The notes under the pieces were generated by a model, which was not told the origin of the DNA, searched no databases, and saw only the letters and a program-made list of their open reading frames with translations. DNA of 64,000 nt from Podocnemis expansa (taxonomy: Eukaryota; Chordata; Testudines; Podocnemididae): NCBI GenBank assembly GCA_007922195.1, contig ML682028.1:16308700-16372699 (forward strand), given 5' to 3'. Below are positions 37,025 through 51,300 of the stretch, piece by piece (positions within the stretch are counted from its first letter, which is position 1; each line of letters starts with the position of its first letter). Made by a program: the position numbers and the translations under genes.

Positions 37025-39274
37025 GCTTTGACCTCTCTGAGAGCCAGTCGGGCAGGAAGAAAAGTACTTAAACATCATTAACTGATCTCCCCTGCAGGAG
37101 ACAAATGAACAATATAGCGCCCTGGCTAGATGAAAATCAATGCATGCTTGTCGCTTGCTGCAGGCAAATAATCCTGCTGACTTTGCAGGGCAGGACTGGA
37201 CCTAAGCAGCCGGGGGAACATGTGCTAGCACAGATTTGGAGCAGGAGGCCCTGCTGACCTGCCCTTTCCACTCCCCTCCTGCAAACCAAAATTGCACCTT
37301 TCCCCTGAGCAAGGCAGCCAGGAGCCACAGTCCTGCCTGAGTGGAATATTAATTCCCAGCTGCTGCTTTTCTTGAGGCTGTTAGTTGTTTGTTTGCAGTT
37401 ATTTGGCCAGATGTCAAGAGCCCTCTTTTAATCCCACCCCTTTAATGCCCCCCCACTCCTCCCCTGCAAACAGCACAGCTCCTCTGCCTCTATTGGCTCC
37501 TTCCCCTTTCAATCCAGCCAGCATTTCCTGGCTGAGACATGGCTGCAGAGAGAGAGGAGACAAATAGACCAGCCGGAGCAGGAGTGAAGGCGGCCCTGGG
37601 TCTCCATGGGGCACTCTGGTTTGGAGACTGTAGGGACTCTGCAAAGTGGTAAACTCCCTTTTCTTGGCATCTGGGTGGCTTTGGGTCCCAGCCTTGCATC
37701 CTCCCCAATTGCACTCAAAGGCAGGAGCATGCCTCGTGCTGCAGCACTGAGCTGAGAAGAGCAAAGCAAAACCTCAGAGGGTTTAGTTCAGCCCCCAGGG
37801 CAGCTCAAGGCCCCCTTTTGCCCCCCAGTAATGAGCTGAGGGATTGCAATGAAAAATGCAAGGGATCCACATTGCTGCTTTCCCCCCCTTTCTCTGAGCT
37901 TGCAAGACTCCAGTGTCTCCTGCTGGGGGTGTGTGTGCGTGCGTGCACACCCAACCCCAGCAGAAGCAGATATATTTAAGGGTTTGGCAGATTATAACTG
38001 TGTGTGGGCAAAGCTGAGCCAAAGTGAATTACAATTGAAAAGGAATTTCTTACCTATCACCCGTCTGTTTCCTTCAGGAGCTGTCTTGAGTTTGTGTGGG
38101 TATCTTAGGGAAGAAATCCTCCGTCAAATGATCCTTGGCCTTATTATTACGGAGAATAATTCTTACAAATGCTGGCTCTGCTCAGGGTAGCAGGTGTAGC
38201 TCTCGCTGGCCAAGGTGGGTGATGTGTCTCCACTGAAAACAGGTTGAGTCCTGGAAAGCAAGAGGCAGTCCTGTACAGCTACTGGTGGATGGGGAGACAA
38301 AGCATCTTTAATGGTGTAATGCTGGGTTCACAAATGCTGTTGGCATAGCTGCATGTTGCTGTTTTAGCCCGTTCCCGCCTCTCCAGTTCCCTGACAAGAT
38401 CTGCTTTTGATAGTTGCATTGTTCAGAGGGATTCTCTCTGGAGAGAGAAATCTCCCCGATTCTTTCAAGAGAGGTTCTCTTATCTTTAGAACCGTCAGAG
38501 AAACCCTTTGCTGTCATACAATCCTTTGTAATAAACATATGGACAAAAAGCGTGGGAGCTCAGACCCAGTCAGCCTCCTGCGGCGGGCAGCCCAATATAA
38601 TATACTTTTGGGTGACTTTTTTCCTAAAGTGAATTTAATGTGGATGACAGATGCTGTATTAGTGGCACTAGAAATCTATTTTTTCTTTCATACCACCCTG
38701 CCAGTGTGCCCCCAGGAATATCTATAGGTGTAATCAGGCTTGATCAGTGCTTGGCCTCTCTGCTGAAAGGGTCACTAGATGATGATTTTGGTGATGAAGT
38801 CACAGTCCCAGTGAAAACTGGACCGAAACCCACCAAACTGTCCCTTGACCTGCCATAGGCGACTGAGCTGGGCTGGATTGGAGCTAGCAATTTAGAAGGG
38901 ACAAGCTCCATCATCTGACTGTTCAGGCTTTTCACGATTATGCTAGGGACTAGCTAGAAACCAATAAACAATATTGCCAGAGTTGCAATGACATCATTAA
39001 TGGTGGTATGGAACTTCAAGTCTGATGACGAGCTATGATGATACGTTAATGTACACGGAAGCGATCAATAAACTTGGCCAAACAAATTATTAGTCAACTG
39101 ACAATCCCAAGAGAGGAGGTTAACACCAAATGTATTTTTAATGTACAGGTCAATATAAATAGGTGTACTTAAGAGTTCCTGTTTGTCTGTTTTTGATCTC
39201 TTTGTGATCTCTTTTGACTTTCATTAAGAGATTTATGTTGCATTCCAATGGTAATCATTTATTTTCTGTTCTAG

Positions 39275-39353
39275 AAAATTAACAACTCGTATAATGGAGG
39301 GAACAAGACAAACAAGAATTTCTCGACCGCACAAGATAAGTGAATCCTCCAAG
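39275..39353 (+). CDS. KLHL36: KLHL36 first coding exon (start codon at 39294)
   Basis: A good acceptor (TTTTCTGTTCTAG) ends at 39274. It is followed by 19 nt of 5' UTR and then ATG at 39294, with A at -3 and G at +4. Twenty codons end in AAG|GTTTGT. The peptide [20 protein letters not shown] is nearly identical to the human N-terminus. Because the exon begins with an acceptor, at least one further non-coding exon must lie upstream; I could not locate it. Confidence 0.92.
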
Positions 39354-42300
39354 GTTTGTGAATTCTTTGTTGCTTACTAAAACTTGTAATTTAAAATTAT
39401 GATTACTTTAAAAAAAGGCGGGGCAGCTCTTTCCAGTGGGGGAAGACATTGATGAAAGGACTGAATATTTAGTTGGTAGGAGCAAGTGACAAATTGTTCT
39501 TAAAATACAAGTTTATTCTATTGCCTGCAATTATAAAAATTGCAGCAACTATCATCTTGGTGGCATAAACCAGCAAAACACAATCAGTCCTCTTCTGTAT
39601 CAAGAGTTGTCTCTCCAGTAATTCAAATGGGAGGAGGAATTGGATATTTAATTGTGTTGCTGAATGAAACTTTTTAAGATCTTTTAAAGAGTCAAACTTG
39701 GTTACATTTTAGATCCAGTCTTAGGTTTTGTACGTAGCATAGCCTTGATGCTGGACATACACACGTGTGAGCAGATCTTGTGAGCTCAGTCGGATTACTT
39801 ATGTGCACAATGTTCACTTTCCATGTAGGACCACGGATCGGATTGGGATCTGTTTCTACACCAATATGCAGCTGAACTGACTTCAGCTGGACTCGCACAG
39901 TAGTCCACACTGGTAGATTCTGGTGATGAACTGGGGACTAAATTTTGTAAAACCTTCGTGTTAGTAATGATTCCATTAATCTGAGTCACTCCCTGTGAAA
40001 ACAGAAGGATGGAGGGAGGGAGGAGCGGACTGTGTTTCAATACTGCTCTAAAGTTTTTGCAGTCTGAGCCCTGGGACCTCATGCTAGTATGAGAAAAGCA
40101 GAAAAGCTAAACTCGTTACTCATTGTTGTGAAAGTTGAATGAAAAGTGGGGCTTTAAAGCATTAATTGGCCATAATAAAGTGGGTTCTCAAAATGTTCTC
40201 AGATGTAGTAACTAGAAGTGTTGATAAACAGATAAATAAACATACAGGGCTTTCCATCTTCTCCCTTCACTGCTGCACAGGTTCCATGTAGCATTTTAAA
40301 AACTGTAGCATAACAATAATTAATTACTTTAAAAATCTGTAATTTCAGCTGCCTTGTTTTGTCTTTTTGCATATGCAGTCGCTATTACTACTTGCCCTTA
40401 GAATTACTAGATAACATAAAATAGCGACAGAGACTGTAAATGGCAAGGAAAAACTTAATTTTCAATGCCAGAGTCCTCTTGGTCTTGACTTTTGTGGCTA
40501 TTAGTTTTTCTCCATGCTGTAAGAGTGATTAGATGACTTGGTAAGTGGATGAAATGTATTAACGTGTTCTGAGTCATTACTGCGTAGTCCCATGTCTGTT
40601 CTCAGTTGATGCTCAGCACTGCTCCCCAGAGAGCTGGGGTCAGGGAATACAAATTGTCAGAAGTAGCATTCAGGATTACGTTGCTGACTCTGCCTCATGT
40701 TCAATAAATCGGAGCCTTTGGTAACTGTAAATTCTGCTGTAAGCTTGTTATGCAAGATGATGGTACTAAAGAATGCTAGAAAGAGATGATAATCCTGTTA
40801 CAAAGGGAAGAGAGCATATATTATTTTTAGTTTAATCCAATATGTGTATATCTGAGAACTTCAGAATAGGATATTGCAAGCCATCTGCTATTATCTAGTC
40901 GCTGTCTAATGAGAGGTTGTTATCTTATAGAACCAGCCCAAAATTGCTAGTTTATCTTTCAGAGACTCCACATAGCCCACTGGAGTCATTGCACGCTCTC
41001 TTATTTTTTTGACGCTATTTATGAATGTTCTTAAAAAATGCTTTAACAGAAAGAGAAATGCCCTAAAGTTTTGCCTACATTCCATTTGTCCTTAGGGAGG
41101 TCACCTTGGAGTCTGCTGACTGCAGTTTAACGTTTCTATGAGTAATGAGACCCTTTCATTGTTACTATTTATTTATTATGGGTACTGCAGTGGTGCTCAG
41201 AGACCTTGACTGAGATTAGAGCCCCATGATATTGGATCCTGTGGAAACGCATAGTTGCTGCCCTGAGGGATTTATATTTGAAGATTTTGTTTACAGTGGG
41301 AAACTCTTTTAATAATTTAAGGAGACGCATTTAAAATAACTTGGCTATATTGGCATAATGCCCCCATTACTAGTGTGAACACTTATTCCAGTGGAACACT
41401 ATTTATCGGCGTACTTAATGGTGCCTAGTAAAAGGCTTAAGATAAACCTAAAAGAAGCCACTCTTACACCAGAATGTGTGTGTCCCCACGGGGAGTCATG
41501 GTTGTATACTTATGGGTGTATCTGGTAAAACTTCTCCTTGTAGACAAGGTCTAAGCAGATAAGACAATGTGTGGGAGGAGAAACAGAGGTAATCTTGTTG
41601 CACGTAGGGCAGGGGTCAGCAACAAGTGCTGGTGGAAGAAAAATTGGCTGCGCCCTGAAAATCTGTGGTGGCCACGGCTAGAGTTAGTGGCGGGGTGGTT
41701 TTCAGGCATGCTGTGGAAAGAAGCCACCCCCACCCAGAGGAGCTCCTCTCCATGGTGTGCCTTGGGGGCACCAAGGAAAGAAGCTGCTCCGGGCGGCTTC
41801 TTTCCGCAGCGTGCCTGGGGATCCCTGCCCCACCTTTCATGGAAAAGGAGGTGCTCCAGGCCACTGCCTCCCGCGATACGCCTAGGGACACATCCCCAGG
41901 CATGCCACCAAGAGACTTCAGCAGCAGGAGCAGGTGCTGCTATGAAAGGGCTCATGTGCCACTGGTTGCTGACCCCCAACTTAGGGTATAAATTTCAAGC
42001 AGCATAGCTATTCTGCCCTAACGACCTGTGTGGAAGCTCTTATTCCTCACTAAAAGCGCCTCCTTGGGGGTATAGCTATATCCACAATCCAAAGTGGATT
42101 AATTTAAACCACCCAAAGGCACTTTTAATTAAGAATAAAAGTGTCCACGCAGGGAGCTGGCTTGGACTAGTTGTTGGTGCAGAATGTTCCCCATATAGAT
42201 AAACCCTTAGAAAAATGCCAGAAAAAAATACTTCACGCAACGTTTGTTCAGAGGATGTTGGGTTGCAGTGTGAAGAGTTACATCCAATTAATGCTAATGT

Positions 42301-45300
42301 AATGATGTAAAACACAGATTTCTTATGCAGGTTAGTTGTTTAAATTATTTAAAAAAGAATCCTCTGGGAGGAATTGAAAGTGCAACTGATTTCACCCATT
42401 ATATTCTTAATCTTCCTGAGTTTCTTGGTTCCAAGGGGTAACCTTTTTTTAGTTTAGTTCAGCAAAACAAATGAGTCCTGTGGCACTTTTAAAGACTAAC
42501 ACATTTATTTATCTCATGAGCTTTCGTGGGCGTCTGACGACGTGGAATTTTCTCCCAGGGAAGCCCATGCGATGAATAAATTTTGTTAGTCTTTATAAGT
42601 GCCACGGGACTCCTTGCTTGAGTTTACTGGGTGTACCTGAAGCTCAGCTGCTGTAAGTACCCACCCTAGGATGTGATCCTTCAGGTGAGTCAATAGGGTT
42701 CTGTGTCTGTTGGCGTGAACTATGGTTTTAAACTGAATTTGGATTTTCGCATGAACAAGAGGCCCACAGTATGTGCTTCAAAAGAATGAAGTCCTGAGAA
42801 AGAAAAGTTGTTCAAGTGAAAGGAATAGTTAACCTGGAAATAGCAGTATTATCTTATCTAAAGTCTGGGCAGAGCAATAGAATAAAGAGGAGGTGCTTAA
42901 CAGTACATCAGATGTAGTAAATGATGGTTTATCTAGTAGGAGGGAATATTGGTCAGTCTAGCAGTAGGAGGGAAATGTGGCAAAGCATAGTGAGAAACCT
43001 GAGAGAGAGCTGAGTGGAGCCCTAATCTGCTTCAGGAGACATTAGCTCAGACCCAATAACCAACAATTACTTCACTTGTTGGTTACCGTGTATAAGAAAG
43101 CAAGGCTTTCCAGGGTTTTTTTGAGAGACCTTTTCCTTGCCCCTCTGGAGCCATGGCAGGATGGGAAGGTGCCTCTGGGCCTGAACGTCTTACTAGGTAT
43201 TTTGACCAATGGCTATATCTGTGTTGTGTCTAGGATAGAGAAGATAAGGCTGCTTCTGCTTGAGCTTCTATTTGTCATTGGGATGCAACCAACACCAAAT
43301 GGCCTTTGGGACAGATAAAGGATTGCTTGTGTGGAAACTAAGTCAGAGTAAACCTTGATAAACCGATTAGGGAAATTATTTCCAATAGTGCAGTGCAGGA
43401 CTGGAGTCTTCCTATGTGCATCATGTTGCAAGATCAGAGTCTTTAATCTAAAAATTTCTCATGCATGCTCAGAATTATGTTTTCAACAGCAATAACTGTG
43501 GTGTTTAACTGTTCAATTTAGCAAATTATGTGCTATTTATTAAAGACTATTTACATCAAGCTGAAGTTTTGAAGTTCAGTTACTTAGGAGTCCTTTCCAC
43601 CCCCTACATTAAAATAGGTAACTGAGAGTTTTGTTGTTTTTTTAACTTTTCCCCTCCCTGCCCCCATTTATTTTCAGACTTGCTTAGCTCCTAAAAGAGT
43701 TAGAGGGATTTTTTTTCTCCTCAAACTTTTGGAATACTTGCCGAGGGCAAGCACAGAAAGCTTCATCTCAAATGGAGAATTTGAGGCTAAAGAGGGCACA
43801 ACCAGCTGCGATTTTATGCTGCCTCTTGGAGAAGAGGTACGGAAAGTGGAGGTCAATGAGAAATGCAGTGGCTCTCTTGGGATTCTGCACAGCTTAGGGG
43901 CTGGTGTGGCCCATGATGAAGCTGCTTTAATTTACAAAAATATGCTGAAGGCTCCTTTGCAATCTGGTGCATCCCAGAATTGCTGATTGTGCTCCATACT
44001 ATGGCTGTACCTATACCAGCAGTTCTCAGACTTGGGGGAGATGGGTTGTGAGGTTATTATGGGTGGGTCACAAGTCAGAGATATCCCCAGTGGATTTCCA
44101 GTTTGGGGTTTGAGGTGGGCTAGGCCAGTGTTGTGCAAACTGGGGGGCGCACCAGTGGTTCTTCAGGTGGATGGTGCAAAGACACTTTGTCAGTATTGCT
44201 TTTCCTCAGCAGACTTAGTGCCCCATTGTCACCCTGGCTTCTGTGCTGCTGCTGGAGGTCGGATGGCGGTCACATCTCACCTGTAGACAGTTTTACAACC
44301 TTGATGTAACCTTCTCTACACCTGAAATTGTCTAGCATTTAACAGACCACATACCATGTTCTACGTTTCTGCTTTTTACCTGTCATAGAACATGCAATAA
44401 TTAAAAATGAAAACTTCCTTGACTTCTGAATGACTGCAACAGTCAGTCAGGAATGGGTTGTCCTCACGCTAAGTGGCTCTGAACACAGATGAACGGTATT
44501 ATTATTCGACTACAGGTAGTGTGTTTTGGAGCTGTGTGGGCAAGCAGGCACAATCGTTGCCCCCCGCAGTTTACAAATGAAACATTCCACCAAGATTTAC
44601 ACTCAGCGTTAACTTTTACATAGGTCTTGGTAGGATGACAGCTGAAAGGCAGCTTAGATACAGCATTGGCCGAGTAGGAGGAATTGATGGCAGAAATGTA
44701 CAGTAGAAAAAGGTGGAGTTAATGTATTTTCTAGAAAGTAAGGACAAGAAACTTGTGCTTCAAGTACATTGTTTAATTTCAGTTGACTACGCTGACTACT
44801 CCAAACTGGAATCTCAGCTGAACCCACAGTAAAAATATTTCCTTTCCTGATATGTATTACATCTGATGAAAAAGAATATTTCCTCTTCTGTGAGGATGTC
44901 CACTTGATCTTATGTCCTTAGAAATTATATCAGATAGTGATTTTCTGCAGAAGAACAATCAGACTGGGTCAGACCAGTGGTCCATCATTTCTTCTGGCAG
45001 AGGCCAGTGCCAGCACTTCAGAGGAACAGAACGGTACGGGAAATTATCCGAGTGATTCATCCCCTCGCCTAGCATGCAGTCCCAGCTTCTGGGAATTCGA
45101 AGTTGACAAGCACCTGCAGCTGTATCTGTGACCCTCTTGGCTAGTAGCCATTAGTGAACCTATTCTCCTTGAACTCCATTAATTCTTGTTTTTAACCCAA
45201 TTGTACTTTTGGCCTTCACAACATCCACCACAGGCTGTCCCTGCATTGTGTAAGGAACTACCTGCTTGTGTTTCTTCTAAAGCTGGTGCCTGTTTATTTC

Positions 45301-48300
45301 ATTGAGCAACCTCTTTTTCGTATGTTATGTGAAGGGGGTAAATAACTCTTTCTTATTCACTTTCTCCGCATCAGTCATGATTTTATAGACCTCTGTCATG
45401 AATATAACATGATTTTCTAAGCTGAGTAATCACAGGCTGTTTACTCTCACCTCATATGGAAGCTGTTCCATTGCCATATTTGTTTTTTTGTTGCTTTTCT
45501 CTCTATACGTTTTCCGATTCCGATCTGTCATTTTGACATGGGGCAACCAGAACTGCACAGTATTCAAGGTGTGGTGTACCGTGGATTTATATAGTGCAAT
45601 TCTTTATTTCAGGTGTACAGATGGGCTGACCACTCCAGTCTAGTCCTTCAGAGCCTGAATGAGCAGAGACACCAGGGACTTTTCTGTGATATTGTTCTGG
45701 TGGTGGATGAGCAGAGAGTCCCTGCCCACCGGAATCTCCTGGCTGTTTGCAGTGACTATTTCAACTCCATGTTCACCATTGGCATGCGAGAGGCCTATCA
45801 AAAAGAGGTTGAACTATTTGGAGCCTCTTACATTGGTCTCAAAGCTGTGGTGGATTTTCTGTACGGCAGCGAGCTGTCCCTAGATGGTGGCAACATTGAT
45901 TACGTGCTGGAAACAGCTCACCTGCTGCAGATTTGGAAGGTGGTTGACTTCTGTTGTGAGTATCTCGAAAACGAGGTCAGCGAAGATAACTATCTGTACC
46001 TTCAAGAGCTGGCCTCCATTTACAACCTGAAACGCCTGGACTCCTACATTGACTCTTTCATCCTGCAGAACTTTGGCACGCTCTCTTTCACGCCCAACTT
46101 TCTGCAGAACATTTCCCTCCAAAAACTCTGCCAGTACCTGGGGAGCAGCCACGTGCAGCAAGAATGCGAGCACGACTTACTGCAGGCTGCCTTGCAGTGG
46201 CTGACGCAGTACCCAGAAAGGGAAAATGAAGCTTATCAGGTACTGGAGAACATTCACTTCCCCTTGATACCGAAGAGCGACCTCCTTCATCGAGTCAAGC
46301 CTGCTGTCTGCTCCCTTCTCCCGAAGGAAGCAAATTGTGAGGGGTTTATAGAAGAAGCAGTGAACTACCATAACAATGTCACAGCCCAACCAGTGCTCCA
46401 GAACAAGCGGACGGCGCTGCGGACGAATGAAGAGCGGCTTCTCTTTGTGGGTGGGGAGGTTTCGGAACGGTGCCTGGAGTTAAGTGACGATACCTGCTTC
46501 CTGGACACCAAAAAGGGGCAGTGGATAACAGAAACACCGCTCCCGGCCAGGCGAAGTCACCACTGTGTTGCAGTTCTAGGAGGGTTCATCTTCATAGCAG
46601 GGGGCAGCTTTTCAAGAGACAATGGAGGGGATGCAGCTTCAAATCTTCTATATAGGTATGATCCCCGGTGTAACCAGTGGATAAAGGTGAGACTCGAGCT
46701 GTATTACATCTTTTTCTTTTAATGCCCTCAATGGTTGTGTTAATCTTTGGTGGTGAAAGGAGAACACTTGTGGTGCTTACTAATATATACCCAAGTATTT
46801 ATTTTTGCAAATGTAAAAACACCCCTCAAAATAGAAGCAGCTAACTGGATAACGTCTGTGAATATTTCAGTTACACTGCTAGTGAGGGACTGTGAAGTTT
46901 CAAAAATTGGTGGTGACAAGAGGCCAGATTTTCAACTCACATCAGGATCGAGGAACCTAACATGCTTGGAACCTTTTGAAAATGTTGTGTGGCACCCATC
47001 TGCAGATTTCAATGCTTAATCACCTATGAAAATCTGTCCCAAAGAGCTGTGCAAGGTCTATTGTACAAGGTTTTTAAGGCCATACAGCATAAGAAAGTTA
47101 AAGATAAAAAACAAGTATCAAATCAAATCTTTCCCTTTCTGTGTCGGAGTACAGAGCCCTCTCCTTCCGAATATTAAACCAAGGCTACATTTCAGGTTGA
47201 TCTTTCGTTCTTTGTCTACTCAGAACCCACTGGAGTTCAATGTCTGAATCTTTTGTGGTATCTGTGGGAACATGGGGTATTGCAAGATGTCCCGTGTATC
47301 ACTAAGGCATAGAGTGGTTTGTCTCTTACACTACATCTGCACTGAGCTAGGAGAGTGATTCTGAGCTCATGTAGACATAACGTGTCCTAGCGCTTAAGCA
47401 AGCAAGTCTGCTAAAAATAGTAGTGTACGTGCAGCATGCCCTGAGTGTGTATCCATGGGATCCAGAAAAGCTTCCGCTCAGGGCAGCCAGTCAGTGCTAG
47501 CCTGAGGATGTCTACGCGAGCTGGAAATCACGCCTCTAGTTCTGTGTGTAGCTGTTGCATTTGATGTTTTCCGTTATGCTCCTGTCACCTTTTAGCCTCA
47601 ATGCCAAAGTATCATGTGCTACAGAGGAGCCAAGGTTTACTGTTGTATGGGAAGCACAAATAGTATCCCTTTTTAAAACTCATAGGAGAAAACTAATATT
47701 CTTAAACATACTTACAAATTGTTTTATTTCTTTTTCAGGTTGCCTCCATGAGACAGCGTCGGGTAGATTTCTACCTTGCAGCCATTACAGACATGCTGGT
47801 AGCTGTTGGTGGAAGGAATGAAAATGGGGCTCTTTCTTCAGCCGAGACCTATAGCCCTCAGAAAGACACCTGGTCTTACATAGCAGGCTTACCAAGGTAA
47901 CAGTGGTTTGTGCAGAAAATCAGCTTTTCCTCCAAAATCCACTGTATTCAGGCCTGTATGTGAGCATCCTGAGAGAAACAGGAGCAATAATGTGAGCCCA
48001 TGGTATCTGAGCAACTGTCCCCTCTAGGCAATGAATATATGATCAGCTGGATTGTCTTTGAGCTTACACCTGTATCAGGATGGCAAAAAGGGGCCTTCTT
48101 ATTCTGGGTTTGTAGATTGTCCTTCCCGAGGTCCATCTCAACACAATCCCCCCAGAGGTTTTATGTAGATCTCGGTGCTTTATTTGAGTGGGTGCCTCTA
48201 GCACCGTGTATTTCATGTCATGTACTTATTTTTGCCTAATTGTCACCTGCTTTTCCTTGCGAGGATTTTTGTGCTGGCTACTTGTACACATCAATACAGA

Positions 48301-51300
48301 GAGATCCAAGCATAGGTGTGCCATGAGTGTGCAGTCCAAGTTAAAGTTATTTCGGTTTGGAGATGCTTTAATTGTACTGTGAGCACCGTTAACAGTTTTA
48401 CTTATCTCCCAAACTGATACCTGGTCCTTCAGGGTAGGGACTTTTTCAAAGGTGGTGGAGACTTTTCCCACTGGTCGGGTGATAGATGATTCATTTTGAT
48501 GCATATTTGCGAATGCTTGTTCAGAGGCTGTTGTGTGAATCTTTGATATTTGTAAGGTCCGTTGCTCACATTGTGTTACTGGCATGAATGGCAGCCCATG
48601 ACTTCAGTGGTCATATTTGCTTGCTTGTTCTTAGGTGACATCTCCAATAGAACCCCTTCGGTGTCTACTTTTCCTAGAGTCTGTGACGTGTGTTTCATAT
48701 TCTCTGATGCTAACTGTTCGGTCCCTAGCTGCCAGATTTCGGGATCATAGACACTAGGTATAGGCACTGTGGCAGAGAGGACTCCTTTGTCCAGTTCTGT
48801 GTTGGAGACTTGTAGTACACGAAGAGGACCTGGTAAGAAGCAGGAAGCAAACATCCTTCGGCACAGCTGCCAATTGAGGTCAAACATCATCAGATATATG
48901 GGGGAGAGGTTTTAGCACAAGTGAGACACAAAAGCCAAAAACTGGACCGTTTGCCACTCATCTTGTTTTCGACCAAGTTCAACCCTATGCTCTGAGTTGC
49001 TCTTTGTGCATTTGCTGTTTCTTCCCCTTGTGTCTTTCTCCATTTTTCTGTTCTGCTTTCCTACATGCACGCCTATCCAAGACAATACTCGGCCAAAAGC
49101 TCCTGGGTGCGCAGGGTTTTAACTCAACCCCTAACCAGGTGCCCATCTAGCTCAGAACAATGTACATGTAGCTGTTTCTTAATGAAAATTTAGCTGCTGC
49201 AAAGAAGTAGGCCTGGCAGAATTCAGTGTAAATCAATGGATGTTAATAAACATTGATTTTGGCTGACACTGAAAATCAGCAACAAAATCTATCCATCACT
49301 CGCAGTCAGTGCAAGTGCCGTTTCCCTCCACCCCTGCCCTGGCATCTTAAGTTGTTCCTGCAGGGGTGGGGTGCAGCTATGCAGGAAGCTGTCATGGGAA
49401 GGAAAGAGAAGGGCCTTGACAGGTGAGGGGCCGGTGATGCTGAATCTCTAAAAGCCCAGGGAGAGGGACAGGCTGCAGTACTGGTGAGGTGAAGGTGAGC
49501 GGGGTGGACCTCCAGCTCCAGGGTTGCAGGGAGGAGGATGAACCCACAACTGTGGGGAAGGCCACTCTGCTGTTGAATGGTATCTGCCTGGGGATGGCAC
49601 TGCTGGGCCAGGGCCACAGCCTTCCCTGCACCTTGCTGTTGGGGATCCTGGGCCCCTCAGCTGTGCAGGTACCCCCTGCAGTCCTGCCGTCATCACCATT
49701 AAACCCTTCTCTCTCTCTTAATTTCCTGCAGCCGTCACAATGAAAAGTAACATTAAAAATAAAAATTAATCATTTGAAACTGAAAAAAAAAAAAATCTTC
49801 CTAGCCTAGAAATAAAGAGGGGGAGTCACCTGCTTTCTCTTCAGACAAGACATTGCTCCTAAGGATTGGAGACATCTGGATGGACATTATTAGCCCAGCA
49901 CTCAAAAGCTAGGAAGAGTCAGAAGGAAGATTTTGTTCAGTCTTAATTTGGCTCCTCCAGTGCCTAGGTATTAGGATAGTCTCTAATTACATGATCATAT
50001 ACTATTTGCCACAGTTTTGTGTGTAACTGCCTAAGTTCTTTAAAAAGAAAAAAAAAACACATAGAAATTGTGTTATGTGGTCTCATCCTGACATCCATGT
50101 GGGCTCAGCAGTGGGACTGGAGACTTCAGATCTTCTGCCACTTGAGCTAAAGGAGTAAGTGGTAGCAACTGTAGGTTAATAGCAATAGTTTGTCATCCTC
50201 CATGTGACAAGCAGTAGAGGGGGATCAGATGCACACTTTGCTAGTGGGATTCATGCCTTTTTGGGGGACGCGTTCTCTCGTGGTCACAGACCACTGCAAC
50301 GCGACTTGGTTCCCCCTCTCACCCCCATCTTAACTTTTTCTGTTCCATCGTCTCCAATCTCTCCTGTCCCAGTTCTCTCTTTGCCTTAGCCTGCCTCCTT
50401 CAAGATCCTTGTCCACTATGTTTTCCCTCCCTCGCCACTCAGTCTCCACCCTCAGCCCCCAGTTTCTTCTCTTTCTTTATCAATTCAGTGCTAATTTCCC
50501 CCCTTCTTCCTTGTCAGATCAGTTTTCCATCCTCACAGCACGTGTACGCAGGCACACACACACAGGTTCCTAGTTCCAATGTTCCAGCCTCCTGCCAGCA
50601 ACTCCTCTAATCTTCGTGTCAAATTTACACCCATCCCCCTAACAGACCGGTTCCCACTCCACCCTCTGCATGTTTCCTTCACTGGCTCCCAGTTTCTTTG
50701 CCTGACCAGTCCCAGTCTCCCCTGCCTCTGCTACCCTGATTCTTAACCCCAATATCCATGTTCAAGGAGTTTGTCTTGGCACCCCCAGCTCCGACAGTTT
50801 CCCACACCCTCCCTACAGGCCCAGTCTTGGCAAACTTTTTTTACCTGGCTTCCTCCTAAGCTTCTGGCAGTGGACCCTTGTGAGAAGACAGGTTACTGGG
50901 CTAGAGGGACCATTGATCTAACTCAGCAGGTCTGACCGCATTCCCTTAGGCATGTATGGCAAAATACCTGTTGCCTTCATTGGGAGCGTGACTGGGCCTG
51001 ATGTGTTAAAAATACCACTGGCCTGGTATGTCCCACATTGCTTTCAAAGGCCCAAGTCTAAAGAATGATGTTTGCACAAAATTCAAGATGACAAAAAGTT
51101 AAGTGTGCACTATGTTTTGAGCCATTTTCTATGATTTCAGAATCTGGTTGGTTTGTGTCGGAGGGGGAAAGCACTTAAGTCAGACTACCTGACATAAATA
51201 GGCTATTTCCATAGAGAGTCTGTTGTGTTGGAAGGCAAGGAAGTGATGGGCAACTTAGTGTTTGATAGGAGTCAGTCTGCCTGCATTTTTTGCACTACAG

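Larger units (their letters stand above)
31480..39274. other. Intergenic region between the divergent COTL1 and KLHL36 genes
   Basis: This region must hold the KLHL36 promoter and one or more 5' non-coding exons, but I could not place them; no stretch has a strong CpG island. Several transposons occupy 31.6-34.5 kb and 36.8-37.0 kb. The frames of 168 codons (35459-35965, plus) and 134 codons (35551-35955, minus) overlap each other and show no family features. Confidence 0.6.
39354..45612 (+). other. KLHL36: KLHL36 intron after the first coding exon
   Basis: This intron of about 6.3 kb runs from donor GTTTGTG to acceptor TTTATTTCAG. It holds a hAT element, MITEs, a fold-back repeat and, against the acceptor, an antisense CR1. 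No other exon is seen. Confidence 0.85.

Noticed and set aside
41551..42007. Frames of 142, 146, 108 and 95 codons on both strands
   Set aside because: All lie in a GC-rich non-autonomous hAT element with clear ends and target duplication; none resembles a transposase.
45613..46722. A 369-codon single-exon gene starting at 45613
   Set aside because: The first codon is GTG directly after a splice acceptor and the last 11 codons are past a splice donor. It is the second coding exon of KLHL36.
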